In this document: positions 9,178 through 17,328 of the stretch, one piece after another
How positions within the stretch are numbered: the first letter of the stretch is position 1
How the letters are laid out: each line of letters begins with the position of its first letter
DNA from: Falsiroseomonas algicola
GTDB lineage: Bacteria; Pseudomonadota; Alphaproteobacteria; Acetobacterales; Acetobacteraceae
Direction: 5' to 3'
Length of the DNA: 64,000 bases
Assembly (NCBI RefSeq): GCF_011040385.1
Contig: NZ_JAAIKB010000008.1
Location: forward strand, 186,001 to 250,000
Made by a program: the position numbers and the translations under genes
Notes under the pieces: generated by a model
What the model saw: the letters and a program-made list of their open reading frames with translations, nothing else
Told to the model about the DNA's origin: nothing
Databases searched by the model: none

Positions 9178-10485
9178 TCAGCGTGGCTGCTTGCCCTTGA
9201 AGCCGCGGCCGGGCTTGTTGACCTGGCGGCCCCGCGCCAGCGCCATGGCGTCGGCGGGCACATCCTCGACCACCACGCTGCCGGCGGCAACCAGGGCGCG
9301 GTCCCCGATGGTGACGGGCGCGACCAGCGCGCTGTCGGAGCCGATAAAGGCGCCCGCGCCGATGACGGTGCGGTGCTTGTTCACGCCATCGTAATTGCAG
9401 GTGATGGTGCCGGCGCCGATGTTGGCGCCCGCGCCGATCTCGGCATCGCCGAGATAGCTCAGGTGGTTGGCCTTGGCGCCGCGGCCGAGCACTGCGGCCT
9501 TGAGTTCCACGAAATTGCCGACATGCGCGTCATTCTCCACCAGCGTGCCGGGGCGGAGCCGGGCGAAGGGGCCGATGACGGCACCCGACTTCACCACGCA
9601 GCCCTCGAGGTGGCTGAAGGCGCGGATCTCGACATTGTCCTCCACCGTGACGCCGGGGCCGAAGACGACGTTCGGGCCGATGGTGACGTCCTGGCCGATG
9701 CGCGTGTCCCAGGACAGCACGACGCTTTCGGGCTGGATGAGGGTGGCGCCACCGGCCATGGCGGCGGCGCGCATCGCCTGCTGCGCCTCCGCCTCCGCCC
9801 CCGCCAGCTCCGCCCGGCTGTTGATGCCGCGCAGCTCCGCCTCCGGCGATTCCACCGCGACCACGCGGCGGCCGGCCGCGACGGCGAGGGCCACGACATC
9901 GGTCAGGTAGTATTCGCCCTTGGCATTGTCGTTCCGCACGGCGCGGAGCCAGGCGAAGAGGTCCTTCGCCGGGGCGCAGACCACGCCGGCATTGCAGAGG
10001 GGGATGGCGCGCTCGGCCTCCGTCGCATCCGCCCATTCGACGATGCGCTCCACATCGCCGGCGGCATTGGTGACCACGCGGCCATAGGCGCCCGGATTGG
10101 CGGGACGCATGGCGACCAGCGCCAGCCCCGCTTCCTGCCGCGCCGCGACCAGGCGCCGCAGCGTCTCCACCGTGATCAGCGGATTGTCGGCGTAGAGCAC
10201 CGCGACATCACCCTCGGCCCCGTCCAGCAGCCCCGCCGCCTGCAAGGCCGCGTGCCCGGTGCCGAGGCGTTCCGCCTGCACCACCGTGGCATGGGGTGCC
10301 ACGGCCTTCTCGAGCCCCGGCATGTCCGGTCCCACCACCACCACCGCCCGGTCGAAGACCTGCGTCGCGGCGGCCAGCAAATGCTGGACCATGGGGCGCC
10401 CCGCGATGGGGTGCAGCGCCTTCGGCAGGCGGGACCGCATGCGGGTGCCGAGGCCGGCGGCGAGGATCAGGGCGGTGCTGGGCAT
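9178..10485 (-). CDS. glmU: Bifunctional UDP-N-acetylglucosamine pyrophosphorylase / glucosamine-1-phosphate N-acetyltransferase
   Basis: A 435-residue enzyme that makes UDP-GlcNAc for peptidoglycan and lipopolysaccharide. The N-terminal nucleotidyltransferase domain begins LILAAGLGTRMRSRLPKAL, with the signature loop and Lys. The C-terminal half is a left-handed beta-helix of hexapeptide repeats (for example IGPNVVFGPGVTVEDNVEI, GAGANIGAGTITCNYDG). The catalytic His and Tyr neighbourhood is present as KANHLSYLGDAEIG. The ATG at 10483-10485 gives the standard N-terminus. It diverges from gph with 63 bp between the starts, so the two promoters share this gap. Confidence 0.95.
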   Translation of the reverse strand: MPSTALILAAGLGTRMRSRLPKALHPIAGRPMVQHLLAAATQVFDRAVVVVGPDMPGLEKAVAPHATVVQAERLGTGHAALQAAGLLDGAEGDVAVLYADNPLITVETLRRLVAARQEAGLALVAMRPANPGAYGRVVTNAAGDVERIVEWADATEAERAIPLCNAGVVCAPAKDLFAWLRAVRNDNAKGEYYLTDVVALAVAAGRRVVAVESPEAELRGINSRAELAGAEAEAQQAMRAAAMAGGATLIQPESVVLSWDTRIGQDVTIGPNVVFGPGVTVEDNVEIRAFSHLEGCVVKSGAVIGPFARLRPGTLVENDAHVGNFVELKAAVLGRGAKANHLSYLGDAEIGAGANIGAGTITCNYDGVNKHRTVIGAGAFIGSDSALVAPVTIGDRALVAAGSVVVEDVPADAMALARGRQVNKPGRGFKGKQPR

Positions 10486-10548
10486 GTCCACGCGTAATCC
10501 CGCCACGCCCCCTTCCGCAACCCTCGCCCCGACCGTAGGAGGGCGGGC

Positions 10549-11199
10549 ATGACACGCATCGCCGTCTTCGACCTCGATGGCACGCTGGTGGACAGCGCGC
10601 CGGACCTCCATGCCTCGCTCGACCGGCTGATGGCGCTGCGCGGCCTGCCGGGCTTCGTGCGGGCGGAGGTGGTCGCCATGATCGGCGATGGCGCCAAGGT
10701 GCTGGTGGAACGCGCCCTCGCCGCCCGTGGCCAGCCCTTCGACCCGGCGGCGCTGGCGTGGTTCCTGGAGGATTACGGCGCCAACGCAATGGTGGAGACC
10801 GCCGCCTTCGACGGGATCGCGGAGGTCCTGGCCACGCTGAAGGCCGAGGGCTGGCGGATGGCGGTCTGCACCAACAAGCCGGTTGCACCCGCCCGGACGC
10901 TGCTGGCCGGGCTCGGCATCGACCACTATTTCGACGCCATCGGCGGCGGCGATTCCTACCCCGTCCGCAAGCCCGATCCCGCCCATCTGCTGGCGACGCT
11001 GCGGGACGCGGGCGGCGAGGCACGGGACGCCATCATGATCGGCGACCACCACAACGACGTCGCCGCCGGCACCGGTGCCGGGCTGCCGGTGATCTTCGCG
11101 GGTTGGGGCTATGGGCCGGTCAGCATGGCCGCGGGCGCGCCGGTGGCCGCGACGCCGGCCGACCTGCTGCCGCTACTGCGCACGGGCCTGCTGGCCTAG
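10549..11199 (+). CDS. gph: Phosphoglycolate phosphatase, HAD superfamily
   Basis: A 216-residue HAD phosphatase that removes 2-phosphoglycolate. The nucleophile motif is FDLDGTLVDSAPDL, motif II is the CTNKP region, and motif IV is IGDHHNDVAAG. The KPDPAHLLATL segment carries the conserved Lys. The alpha-helical cap between residues 20 and 80 is the Gph/subfamily IA type. A strong AGGAGG site sits about 12 bp before the ATG. The last 27 bp overlap, in convergent orientation, the end of the DUF3108 gene on the other strand. Substrate assignment rests on family resemblance. Confidence 0.85.
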   Translation: MTRIAVFDLDGTLVDSAPDLHASLDRLMALRGLPGFVRAEVVAMIGDGAKVLVERALAARGQPFDPAALAWFLEDYGANAMVETAAFDGIAEVLATLKAEGWRMAVCTNKPVAPARTLLAGLGIDHYFDAIGGGDSYPVRKPDPAHLLATLRDAGGEARDAIMIGDHHNDVAAGTGAGLPVIFAGWGYGPVSMAAGAPVAATPADLLPLLRTGLLA

Positions 11200-11958
11200 C
11201 GGTTCCGCCTTCAGCAGCACCGCCGTGGCGGTGCCGAACCAGCGGGACGGCATCTCGACCCGCACCGGGATGGGCGGCGCGCCGGCAAAGGGGGATGCTA
11301 CCCAGGCGGTGCCAGGCGTCGGACGGCCTTCATCGCCGCTGCCATCCTTGCGGAAGCCCGCGACCACCCGCGCCTCGAAGCCGCAGCGCAGCGCATCCCC
11401 ATGCCAGGCATTGCGGGAGGGGAAGATGCGTTCCCAGCCGGCGCTGCGGCTGGTGTAGTCGCTGCGACGGCGGCCATCGAAGACGGCGGCCTGGCCGTCG
11501 CAGCGCCCCGTCGCCGCGATGGCGCGGGACAGCTGCGCGAGGGCGGAGAGCGCATCGACGGTGCCGCGCTGGAGCTCGGCGGGCACTTCCTCCCGCTCCT
11601 CGGCATTCGGGGGCACCATCTCCCGCACCACCGGCTCGCCGCCGCGCCAATCCAGCGCCGTGCGCCGTGGCCGGCCGCGCCAGGCACCTTCCGAGACGTA
11701 GGAGGCCGGCGTGGCCAGGGCGCCCTGCCAGGCGCCGGCGACGCGCGTCACCTGCTCCCCGGGCGCGAAGACGGCGGCGATGCCGCGGGTGCGGATGGCG
11801 GTGGCCAGGCGATAGCCGCCCGGCGTGACCTCCATCTCCGCCTCCATGGTCAGCACGACCATGCCGGCCGCATGCACCTCATAGGTCGCGCGAAGCGGCT
11901 GCGCCGTGGCGGGCAGCGCGGCGAGGATGGCGGCGGCAGCAGGCAGGATGTGGCGCAT
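11173..11958 (-). CDS. DUF3108 domain-containing periplasmic protein
   Basis: About 261 residues. The ATG at 11956-11958 starts a clear signal peptide (MRHILPAAAAILAALPATAQ), with likely cleavage after ATAQ. The mature part matches the DUF3108 pattern of alphaproteobacteria: a repeated beta-strand domain starting LRATYEVHAAGMVVLTMEAEM, with a DALSALAQLSRAIAATGRC segment and a paired Cys further on. Function is unknown. The fold resembles lipoprotein-carrier-like beta proteins, which is inference. Its 3' end overlaps gph by 27 bp in convergent orientation, so the two transcripts can form duplex RNA. Confidence 0.75.
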   Translation of the reverse strand: MRHILPAAAAILAALPATAQPLRATYEVHAAGMVVLTMEAEMEVTPGGYRLATAIRTRGIAAVFAPGEQVTRVAGAWQGALATPASYVSEGAWRGRPRRTALDWRGGEPVVREMVPPNAEEREEVPAELQRGTVDALSALAQLSRAIAATGRCDGQAAVFDGRRRSDYTSRSAGWERIFPSRNAWHGDALRCGFEARVVAGFRKDGSGDEGRPTPGTAWVASPFAGAPPIPVRVEMPSRWFGTATAVLLKAEPLGQQARAQ

Positions 11959-12012
11959 GAGGCCCCATATCGGCGGCGCGGCGCGGATGCCAAGCATCAA
12001 CTTGCCGGGCGC

Positions 12013-12042
12013 TTGACACCCCCCACCCCGTCGCCCTATCCA
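12013..12042 (+). promoter_or_regulatory. Sigma-70-type promoter of tRNA-Val
   Basis: A perfect -35 hexamer TTGACA lies at 12013-12018. After 18 bp comes TATCCA at 12037-12042, a plausible -10 box. Transcription would start near 12049, about 9 bp before the tRNA. The tRNA-Phe gene has a similar arrangement. Confidence 0.6.
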
Positions 12043-12057
12043 GCCGCACCCGGGGAT

Positions 12058-12132
12058 GGGCGCGTAGCTCAGCGGGAGAGCATTCGCTTCACACGCGAAG
12101 GGTCACAGGTTCAATCCCTGTCGCGCCCACCA
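12058..12132 (+). tRNA. tRNA-Val (anticodon CAC)
   Basis: A complete cloverleaf of 75 nt with encoded CCA. The acceptor stem GGGCGCG pairs with CGCGCCC, the D-arm stem is GCTC/GAGC, and the anticodon stem TTCGC/GCGAA encloses loop TTCACAC. That gives anticodon CAC, which reads the valine codon GUG. The T-loop is GGTTCAATCC-like. GUG is expected to be a frequent Val codon at this GC content. Confidence 0.95.
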
Positions 12133-12198
12133 TTCCCCCAGGGTTCCTCACATCGATGGCGTGGCAGGGAAGCCCCGAAGGGCTTCCCCAGGTTACGC

Positions 12199-12741
12199 TC
12201 AGTTGGCCGGCGGCGCGCCCGGGCCGCGGCGCTCGCCAGGGCCCGCATGGTGGTGGCGCGGGCCGCGATGCTCCGGCCGCACCTCCTCCCGGGTCAGCGC
12301 GCCATCGGCGTTCGTGTCACGCGCCCGGAACATCGCCTCCGCGAAGGGGGAGATCTCCTGCAGCGTCACGCGGCCATCGCCATTCGCGTCCACAGCGCGG
12401 AACATGGCGGCGCCATGCTGTTCCGCCCGCGGTGACGGCGCCCGCCCGCCCATGCGGGCCTGCGCGTAGGCCTTGAACTCCTCCAGCGAGACACCGCCAT
12501 CGCGGTTGGCGTCCACTTCCTGGAAACGTCCGGCGAGCCAGGCGCGGCCTTCCTCCAGCGTCACGCGGCCATCATTGTTGGCGTCGGCGCGGGCGAAGGC
12601 CTCCCCCACCGCGAAGCCGCGGCCACCGCCCGGGGGCGGGCCGCCAGCGCCCGGCGCGGGCTGCGCCAGGACGGGCAGCGCGCCGGCCGCCAGGATGAGC
12701 GCCGCGCCGGCCAGCAGGCCGATCTTCGTCTTCGATGCCAT
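12199..12741 (-). CDS. Secreted EF-hand calcium-binding protein
   Basis: A 180-residue protein with a signal peptide (MASKTKIGLLAGAALILAAGALPVLAQ is the hydrophobic leader region, likely cut after LAQ) and four EF-hand loops. The loops are DANNDGRVTLEE, DANRDGGVSLEE, DANGDGRVTLQE and DTNADGALTREE, each with Asp/Asn at the metal positions and Glu at position 12. A Gly/Pro-rich stretch follows the leader, and a His/Arg-rich tail (HRGPRHHHAGPGERRGPG) ends the protein. The likely role is periplasmic calcium or metal binding; no enzymatic domain is visible. Two more loops than the usual EF-hand pair suggest two EF-hand pairs. Confidence 0.85.
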   Translation of the reverse strand: MASKTKIGLLAGAALILAAGALPVLAQPAPGAGGPPPGGGRGFAVGEAFARADANNDGRVTLEEGRAWLAGRFQEVDANRDGGVSLEEFKAYAQARMGGRAPSPRAEQHGAAMFRAVDANGDGRVTLQEISPFAEAMFRARDTNADGALTREEVRPEHRGPRHHHAGPGERRGPGAPPAN

Positions 12742-12874
12742 GGTCCAGTTCTCCTTGTTGCCGGCCTAACGCCGGTACGAGGAGGAAGATGGGCATGGCT
12801 TGAAACAGGGGCGTGTCCGGCGGGGTGTCGGTGCGTGAGGAACGGTAACCGGCTTATCAGCCCTCAGGCGCCGG

Positions 12875-12975
12875 GCGCGCGCTCCGCGCGCTTGGCTCGT
12901 CGTGCCGAAGGCACGCCTCCGGCGTGACGGACTACCGGCGGGCCGCATTCGCGGCCTCGGCCGCCTGAGGCGGCC
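12875..12975. repeat. Array of short perfect hairpins
   Basis: Within 101 bp there are five short inverted repeats. They are 12875-12891 (7-bp stem, loop CTC), 12901-12915 (6-bp stem CGTGCC, loop GAA), 12913-12925 (5-bp stem ACGCC, loop TCC, overlapping the previous one), 12941-12956 (6-bp stem GGCCGC, loop ATTC) and 12959-12975 (7-bp stem GGCCGCC, loop TGA). No gene is seen here. The array lies 3' of the M20 peptidase gene and upstream of the EF-hand gene. Confidence 0.8.
12959..12975 (-). terminator. Candidate terminator hairpin of the M20 peptidase gene
   Basis: A perfect 7-bp stem GGCCGCC with loop TGA begins 11 bp beyond the peptidase stop codon. No T-run follows, so rho-independent action is uncertain; many GC-rich bacteria use such stems anyway. 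Confidence 0.4.
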
Positions 12976-12985
12976 GCCAAGCCGT

Positions 12986-14386
12986 TCAGCCTCGGGGTGG
13001 CGTGCCCCCCTCGCCCAGGTCCCACCACATCCCCGCGAAGCCCGCGATGCCTTCCCGCGCCGCGGCGATCAGCAGGTGCTCATCGGGCCCGTGCTGCTTG
13101 CAGCCATTGTAGCTGTGCGGCACCCAGACCAGCGGCACGCCGAGATGGTCCACGAAGACATCGCCCGGCAGGCCGCCGGAGCTGTTCGGGATGATCTGCA
13201 CCGGCTTGTCCAGGGTGCGCATCAGCGATTCATGCGCCCAGCGCACCCAGGGATGGTCCGGCGCCGTGCGGCTGGCGGGCATGCGGATGCCCGGGTTCTC
13301 GATCGCAACCTCCCGCAGCCCATGCGCATCGAGATGCGCGCGCAGCGCGGGCAGGAAATCGGCCGGGTCGCTGTCCACGGTGTAGCGGATCTGGCAATGC
13401 GCGCGGGCATCGGGCGCCACCGCATTCACCGGATTGTCCGGGCGGCCGGAGGTCATTGCGAGGACGATGAAGCTGTTCCAGCCATAGATCTTCTCGGCCG
13501 CGGTCAAATTGGGCTCGCCCCAGCCCGCATCGATCGTGGCCGCGCCGTCGCCGCCGCCCACCGGGCAGCCATCCAGCACGCCCTTCACCGCGGCCGGCAC
13601 GCCGTTCTTCGGCAGCCAGTCCCGCACCAGGATCTTCCCCTCCCGGTCCATGATGGTGGAGAGCGCATGGGCGAGGATGATGGCGGGGTCGGTCGTCAGC
13701 CCGCCCCAATGGCCGGAATGCACGCCGCCCGCGCGCAGCCGCACCGCCAGGTCGAAATGGAAGGTGCCGCGCGTGCCGGTCGCGATGGTCGGCACGCCGG
13801 GCTCCACGCGGGGGCCGTCGGAGGCGATCAGCGCATCGGCCGAGAGTTCCGATGCATGGGCGGCGACGAATTCGCGCAGGCCCTTGGAGCCGCGTTCCTC
13901 CGCCGTCTCGATCACCAGCTTGATGTTGGCGCCGAGCCGCCCGCCGCGTTCCGCCAGCACCGCCTCCAGCGCCGCGATGTTCAGCGCATGCTGGCCCTTG
14001 TTGTCGGCGGTGCCGCGGCCGTACCAGCGGCCATCCTCGGTCGTGACGGTCCAGGGGTCGAGGCCCTCGCGCCACTGGTCGGCCAGGCCGCGGACCGTGT
14101 CGCCATGCCCGTAGAGGAGGACGGTCGGCAGGGCGGGATCCTCGATCCGCGCGCCCATCAGGATGGGGCCGAAGCCCGGCAGCGGGTTCGGGTGGATGGA
14201 GACGGCGAAGCCGAGGCGCTTCAGCCAGGGCTCCATCGTCTGCGCCAGGTAGGCATCAAGGGCGGGGGCCGATTCCGGCTCCTGCGAGGTGGAGGGGATG
14301 GCGACGAGGGAGCGGAGTAACTGCTCGAACCCCCCCTCGTCGAAGAAGGTCAAAGCGCGCCCGATGGCCCCGCCGCGTGTGCCCAT
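12986..14386 (-). CDS. M20-family metallopeptidase (dipeptidase-like)
   Basis: A 466-residue zinc peptidase of the ArgE/DapE/carnosinase type. Metal-site motifs are present: LLYGHGDTV (His and the catalytic Asp two residues on), YGRGTADNKGQ (bridging Asp), ETAEERGSKG (general-base Glu and ligand Glu) and a late His in HSYNGCKQHGPDEH. The dimerisation (lid) domain sits between about residues 200 and 330. The length fits the long M20A/C dipeptidases rather than the deacylases of about 380 residues. I used the ATG at 14386; a GTG one codon earlier is in frame. Substrate is not readable from sequence. Confidence 0.85.
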   Translation of the reverse strand: MGTRGGAIGRALTFFDEGGFEQLLRSLVAIPSTSQEPESAPALDAYLAQTMEPWLKRLGFAVSIHPNPLPGFGPILMGARIEDPALPTVLLYGHGDTVRGLADQWREGLDPWTVTTEDGRWYGRGTADNKGQHALNIAALEAVLAERGGRLGANIKLVIETAEERGSKGLREFVAAHASELSADALIASDGPRVEPGVPTIATGTRGTFHFDLAVRLRAGGVHSGHWGGLTTDPAIILAHALSTIMDREGKILVRDWLPKNGVPAAVKGVLDGCPVGGGDGAATIDAGWGEPNLTAAEKIYGWNSFIVLAMTSGRPDNPVNAVAPDARAHCQIRYTVDSDPADFLPALRAHLDAHGLREVAIENPGIRMPASRTAPDHPWVRWAHESLMRTLDKPVQIIPNSSGGLPGDVFVDHLGVPLVWVPHSYNGCKQHGPDEHLLIAAAREGIAGFAGMWWDLGEGGTPPRG

Positions 14387-14461
14387 CACGATGATCAGTT
14401 CCGAGTGGTGAAGAGGCCGGGAGGATGGCCCAGCCGGCCGGACGGGTCCAGCGAGGCCCCT

Positions 14462-14785
14462 TTACCGCGTGCTGGCGGGCGCGCCGGTGCCGCCGCCGGA
14501 ACCCGGGCTGGTCGCGCCCAGCAGCACCGCGCCGGCCACCGGCAACAGGGCGGGCAGGAAGGCGCCGAGGCCCGGGCCGGCCGGCAGGACCACGGCAGGC
14601 GGCGGGACGACGACCGGGGGCGGGGGCGGCGGCGGGACGCGGACCGGGGCCGCGGGCCGGGGCAATGCCTGGCCGCGCGGGGCGACCACCACTACCTCAT
14701 CCGCCGGCACGACCATGCTGCGCAGCGGCTGGGCGCCAGCCGGCATCACCACAACCAGCGCGACAATAAAGGACCGCACGATCAT
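14462..14785 (-). CDS. Small secreted proline-rich hypothetical protein
   Basis: About 107 residues. A signal-peptide-like start (MIVRSFIVALVVVMPAGAQ) is followed by a short Val-rich stretch. A run of prolines mixed with Val and Arg covers about residues 40-65, and then comes a hydrophobic Gly/Ala segment (LGAFLPALLPVAGAVLLG) that could be a membrane anchor. No family is recognised. A longer version starting near 14824 is possible, but the ATG at 14783-14785 gives the better leader. No good ribosome site is visible. GC-rich sequence can give Pro-rich open frames by chance, so this is moderately supported. Confidence 0.5.
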   Translation of the reverse strand: MIVRSFIVALVVVMPAGAQPLRSMVVPADEVVVVAPRGQALPRPAAPVRVPPPPPPPVVVPPPAVVLPAGPGLGAFLPALLPVAGAVLLGATSPGSGGGTGAPASTR

Positions 14786-14837
14786 CGCGCCAGGATAGAA
14801 CAGCGCCCTCGGCCAAGCCAGCACTAAGCCGCGGGGG

Positions 14838-15986
14838 TCAGCGGCCCAGCATGGAGCGGGCGATGATCAGGCGCATGATCTCGTTGGTGCCTTCCAGGAT
14901 GCGATGGACGCGAAGGTCCCGCACGATCTTCTCGATCCCGTAATCCGCGAGGTAGCCATAGCCGCCGAGGAGCTGCAGCGCCTCATCCGCCACGCGGAAG
15001 CCGGTATCGGTCGCGAAGCGCTTGGCCATGGCGCAGAAGGCGGTGGCGTCCGGCGCGCCGGCATCGAGCTTGGCGCAGGCGCGCCACATCAGGGTGCGCG
15101 CCGCCTCCAGCTCCGTCGCCATGTCGGCCAGGCGGAACTGCGTCGCCTGGAAGCGGGCGATTTCCTGCCCGAAGGCGCGGCGGTCGCGGACATAGGCCAG
15201 CGCCTTGTCGATCGCCGCCTGGGCGCCGCCGACCGAGCAGGCGGCGATGTTGAGGCGGCCGCCATCGAGGCCGCTCATGGCGTAGCGGAAGCCCTGACCT
15301 TCCTCGCCCAGCAGCGCATCGGCGGGGATGCGTGCCTCCTCAAGGATCACCTGGCGGGTCGGCTGGGCGTTCCAGCCCATCTTCTTCTCGTTCGCCCCGA
15401 AGGAGAGGCCTTGCGTGTCCTTCGGCACCAGGAAGGCGGAGACGCCGCCCGCCCCCGCGCCGCCGCTCCGCGCCATCACGAGATAGAGGTCGGAGACGCC
15501 TGCGCCGCTGATGAACTGCTTGGTCCCGTTGAGGGCATAGCCCTGGTTGTCCCGCGTGGCGCGCGTGGCCAGCGCCGCCGCATCGCTGCCGGCGGCGGGC
15601 TCCGTCAGGCAGTAGCTGGCGATGTGTTCCATGGTGAGGAGCGAGGGCAGCCATGCCGCGCGCTGCGCGTCGCTGCCGTAGCGGTCGATCATCCAGGCGA
15701 CCATGTTGTGGATTGAGAGGAAGGCCGAGATGGTGGGGCAGCCCGTCGCCAGCGCCTCGAACACCACCGCCGCGTCGAGCCGCGTGAGGCCGGCGCCGCC
15801 CGATTCCTCACGGACGTAGAGCCCGGCCATGCCGAGCGCGGCCGCTTCCCGCAGCACGTCCAGGGGCAGGTGCCGTTTCTCGTCCCATTCGAGGGCATGG
15901 GGCGCCAGGCGATCGGCCGCGAAGGCGAGTGCGGTGTCGCGCAGTTCGCGGGTGGCTTCGGGCAGCTCGAACAGGCTGTCGGACAT
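14838..15986 (-). CDS. Acyl-CoA dehydrogenase, isobutyryl-CoA dehydrogenase-like
   Basis: A 382-residue FAD flavoprotein that dehydrogenates acyl-CoA thioesters. It has the family signatures YCLTEPAAGSDAA (FAD binding), FGQEIARFQATQF and QLLGGYGYLADYGIEKIVRD near the C-terminus. The segment RILEGTNEIMRLII holds the Glu that acts as catalytic base in short-chain members. Similarity to valine-pathway isobutyryl-CoA dehydrogenases is my reading of the overall sequence and is not decisive. The ATG at 15984-15986 gives MSDSLFELPEATREL. hppD lies upstream on the same strand, separated by 118 bp that hold a two-hairpin repeat. Confidence 0.88.
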   Translation of the reverse strand: MSDSLFELPEATRELRDTALAFAADRLAPHALEWDEKRHLPLDVLREAAALGMAGLYVREESGGAGLTRLDAAVVFEALATGCPTISAFLSIHNMVAWMIDRYGSDAQRAAWLPSLLTMEHIASYCLTEPAAGSDAAALATRATRDNQGYALNGTKQFISGAGVSDLYLVMARSGGAGAGGVSAFLVPKDTQGLSFGANEKKMGWNAQPTRQVILEEARIPADALLGEEGQGFRYAMSGLDGGRLNIAACSVGGAQAAIDKALAYVRDRRAFGQEIARFQATQFRLADMATELEAARTLMWRACAKLDAGAPDATAFCAMAKRFATDTGFRVADEALQLLGGYGYLADYGIEKIVRDLRVHRILEGTNEIMRLIIARSMLGR

Positions 15987-16038
15987 GGCGGTTCCTCCCC
16001 CGCGACTATGGCCGCCCCCGCCCGCCACGCCCATCCCC

Positions 16039-16097
16039 CGACGGTCCAGGGGCGTCTCGCCCCTGGCAGGGGGTTGCAGGGGGACGGCGTCCCCCTG
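16039..16097 (-). repeat. Two-hairpin intergenic element, copy C
   Basis: Read on the minus strand, hairpin 1 spans 16097-16077 (stem CAGGGGGAC). A C-rich spacer follows, then hairpin 2 at 16066-16046 (stem CCAGGGGCG, loop AGA) and the tail ACCGTCG. It begins 7 bp beyond the hppD stop codon. Compared with copy A, a stem base of hairpin 2 is changed together with its partner. Confidence 0.85.
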
Positions 16098-16104
16098 CGT
16101 CCCG

Positions 16105-17211
16105 TCAGGCCGCGTCCGCCTTCAGCACGCCGCGGCGGATCTGGTCGAGCTCGATGCTCTCGAACAGCGCGCGGAAGTTCCCCTCGCCGAAGCCCTGGTC
16201 GCCTTCGCGCTTGATCAGCTCGAAGAAGATCGGGCCGATGACGTTCTCGGTGAAGATCTGCAGCAGGCGCCCGCCTTCCGGCGTCGGCGCGCCATCGACG
16301 AGGACGCGGTTGCGGCGGAGGCGATCGATATCCGCCGCCGTGGACGGGATGCGGCCGGGCAGCAGCTCATAATAGGTCTCCGGCGTGTCGAGGAAGCGGA
16401 TGCCGCCGCCGCGCATGCCTTCGACGCTCGCATGGATGTCGGTGGTGCCGAGTGCGACGTGCTGGATGCCCTCGCCATTGTAGACGCGGAGGTATTCCTC
16501 GATCTGCGACTTGTCGTCGCTGCTTTCGTTGATCGGGATCCGGATCTGGCCGCAGGGGGAGGTGAGCGCGCGGGACTTGAGGCCCGTCAGCTTCCCCTCG
16601 ATGTCGAAGTAGCGGATTTCCTGGAAGTTGAAGAGCTTCGCGTAGAACTGCCACCAGACATCCATGCGGCCGCGATGCACGTTGTGGGTGAGGTGGTCGA
16701 TGACCGTGAGGCCCTGGCCCTTCGGCGCCGGGTTCGGGGCGCCGGTCCAGCGGAAATCGACGTCATAGATCGTGCCGCGCGGGCCGTAGCGATCGACGAA
16801 ATAGAGCAGCGATCCGCCGATGCCCTCGATGGCCGGGATGTTGAGTTCCATCGGGCCCACGCGGTGCGTCACCGGCTTCGCGCCGAGCGCGATGGCGCGC
16901 TGGTAGGCCGCGGCGGCGTCGGCCACGCGGAAGGCCATGGCGCAGGCGCAGGGGCCGTGCACGCGGGCGAAGGATTGCGCGAAGCTCTCGGGCTCCGCGT
17001 TCAGGATGAAGTTGATGTCCCCCTGGCGCCACAGCGTGACGGCCTTGGACCGGTGCTTCGCCACGGCGGCGAAGCCCATGCGGGTGAAGAGGGATTCCAG
17101 CGCCGCGGTATCCGGCCCCGTGAACTCCACGAATTCGAAGCCATCCGTGCCCATCGGGTTGGCGTCGGAGATCTCGCCAGCATAGGCGGTGCGATCGGGG
17201 GGGATGTCCAT
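16105..17211 (-). CDS. hppD: 4-Hydroxyphenylpyruvate dioxygenase
   Basis: A 368-residue Fe(II) dioxygenase that converts 4-hydroxyphenylpyruvate to homogentisate in tyrosine breakdown. Two vicinal-oxygen-chelate halves are visible. Iron ligands are the His in VIDHLTHNV, the His in QHVALGTTDIH and the Glu in FFELIKREGDQGFGEGNF; this last segment is the hallmark C-terminal motif. The length matches bacterial enzymes. It diverges from an Lrp/AsnC-family gene at 17329, a frequent arrangement in which the regulator controls the catabolic gene. The other homogentisate-pathway genes are not in this window. Confidence 0.95.
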   Translation of the reverse strand: MDIPPDRTAYAGEISDANPMGTDGFEFVEFTGPDTAALESLFTRMGFAAVAKHRSKAVTLWRQGDINFILNAEPESFAQSFARVHGPCACAMAFRVADAAAAYQRAIALGAKPVTHRVGPMELNIPAIEGIGGSLLYFVDRYGPRGTIYDVDFRWTGAPNPAPKGQGLTVIDHLTHNVHRGRMDVWWQFYAKLFNFQEIRYFDIEGKLTGLKSRALTSPCGQIRIPINESSDDKSQIEEYLRVYNGEGIQHVALGTTDIHASVEGMRGGGIRFLDTPETYYELLPGRIPSTAADIDRLRRNRVLVDGAPTPEGGRLLQIFTENVIGPIFFELIKREGDQGFGEGNFRALFESIELDQIRRGVLKADAA

Positions 17212-17328
17212 GGTTCGGCTTCCTCGCTTGGGATGCCATCATGGTAGGGCGGGGAAAGGGGTGAATCCCGCTGGATTTGCTGCCAGGATGCGGGCCAGCG
17301 CAGCTTTTCACTCAAGGATGGCCCTGAG

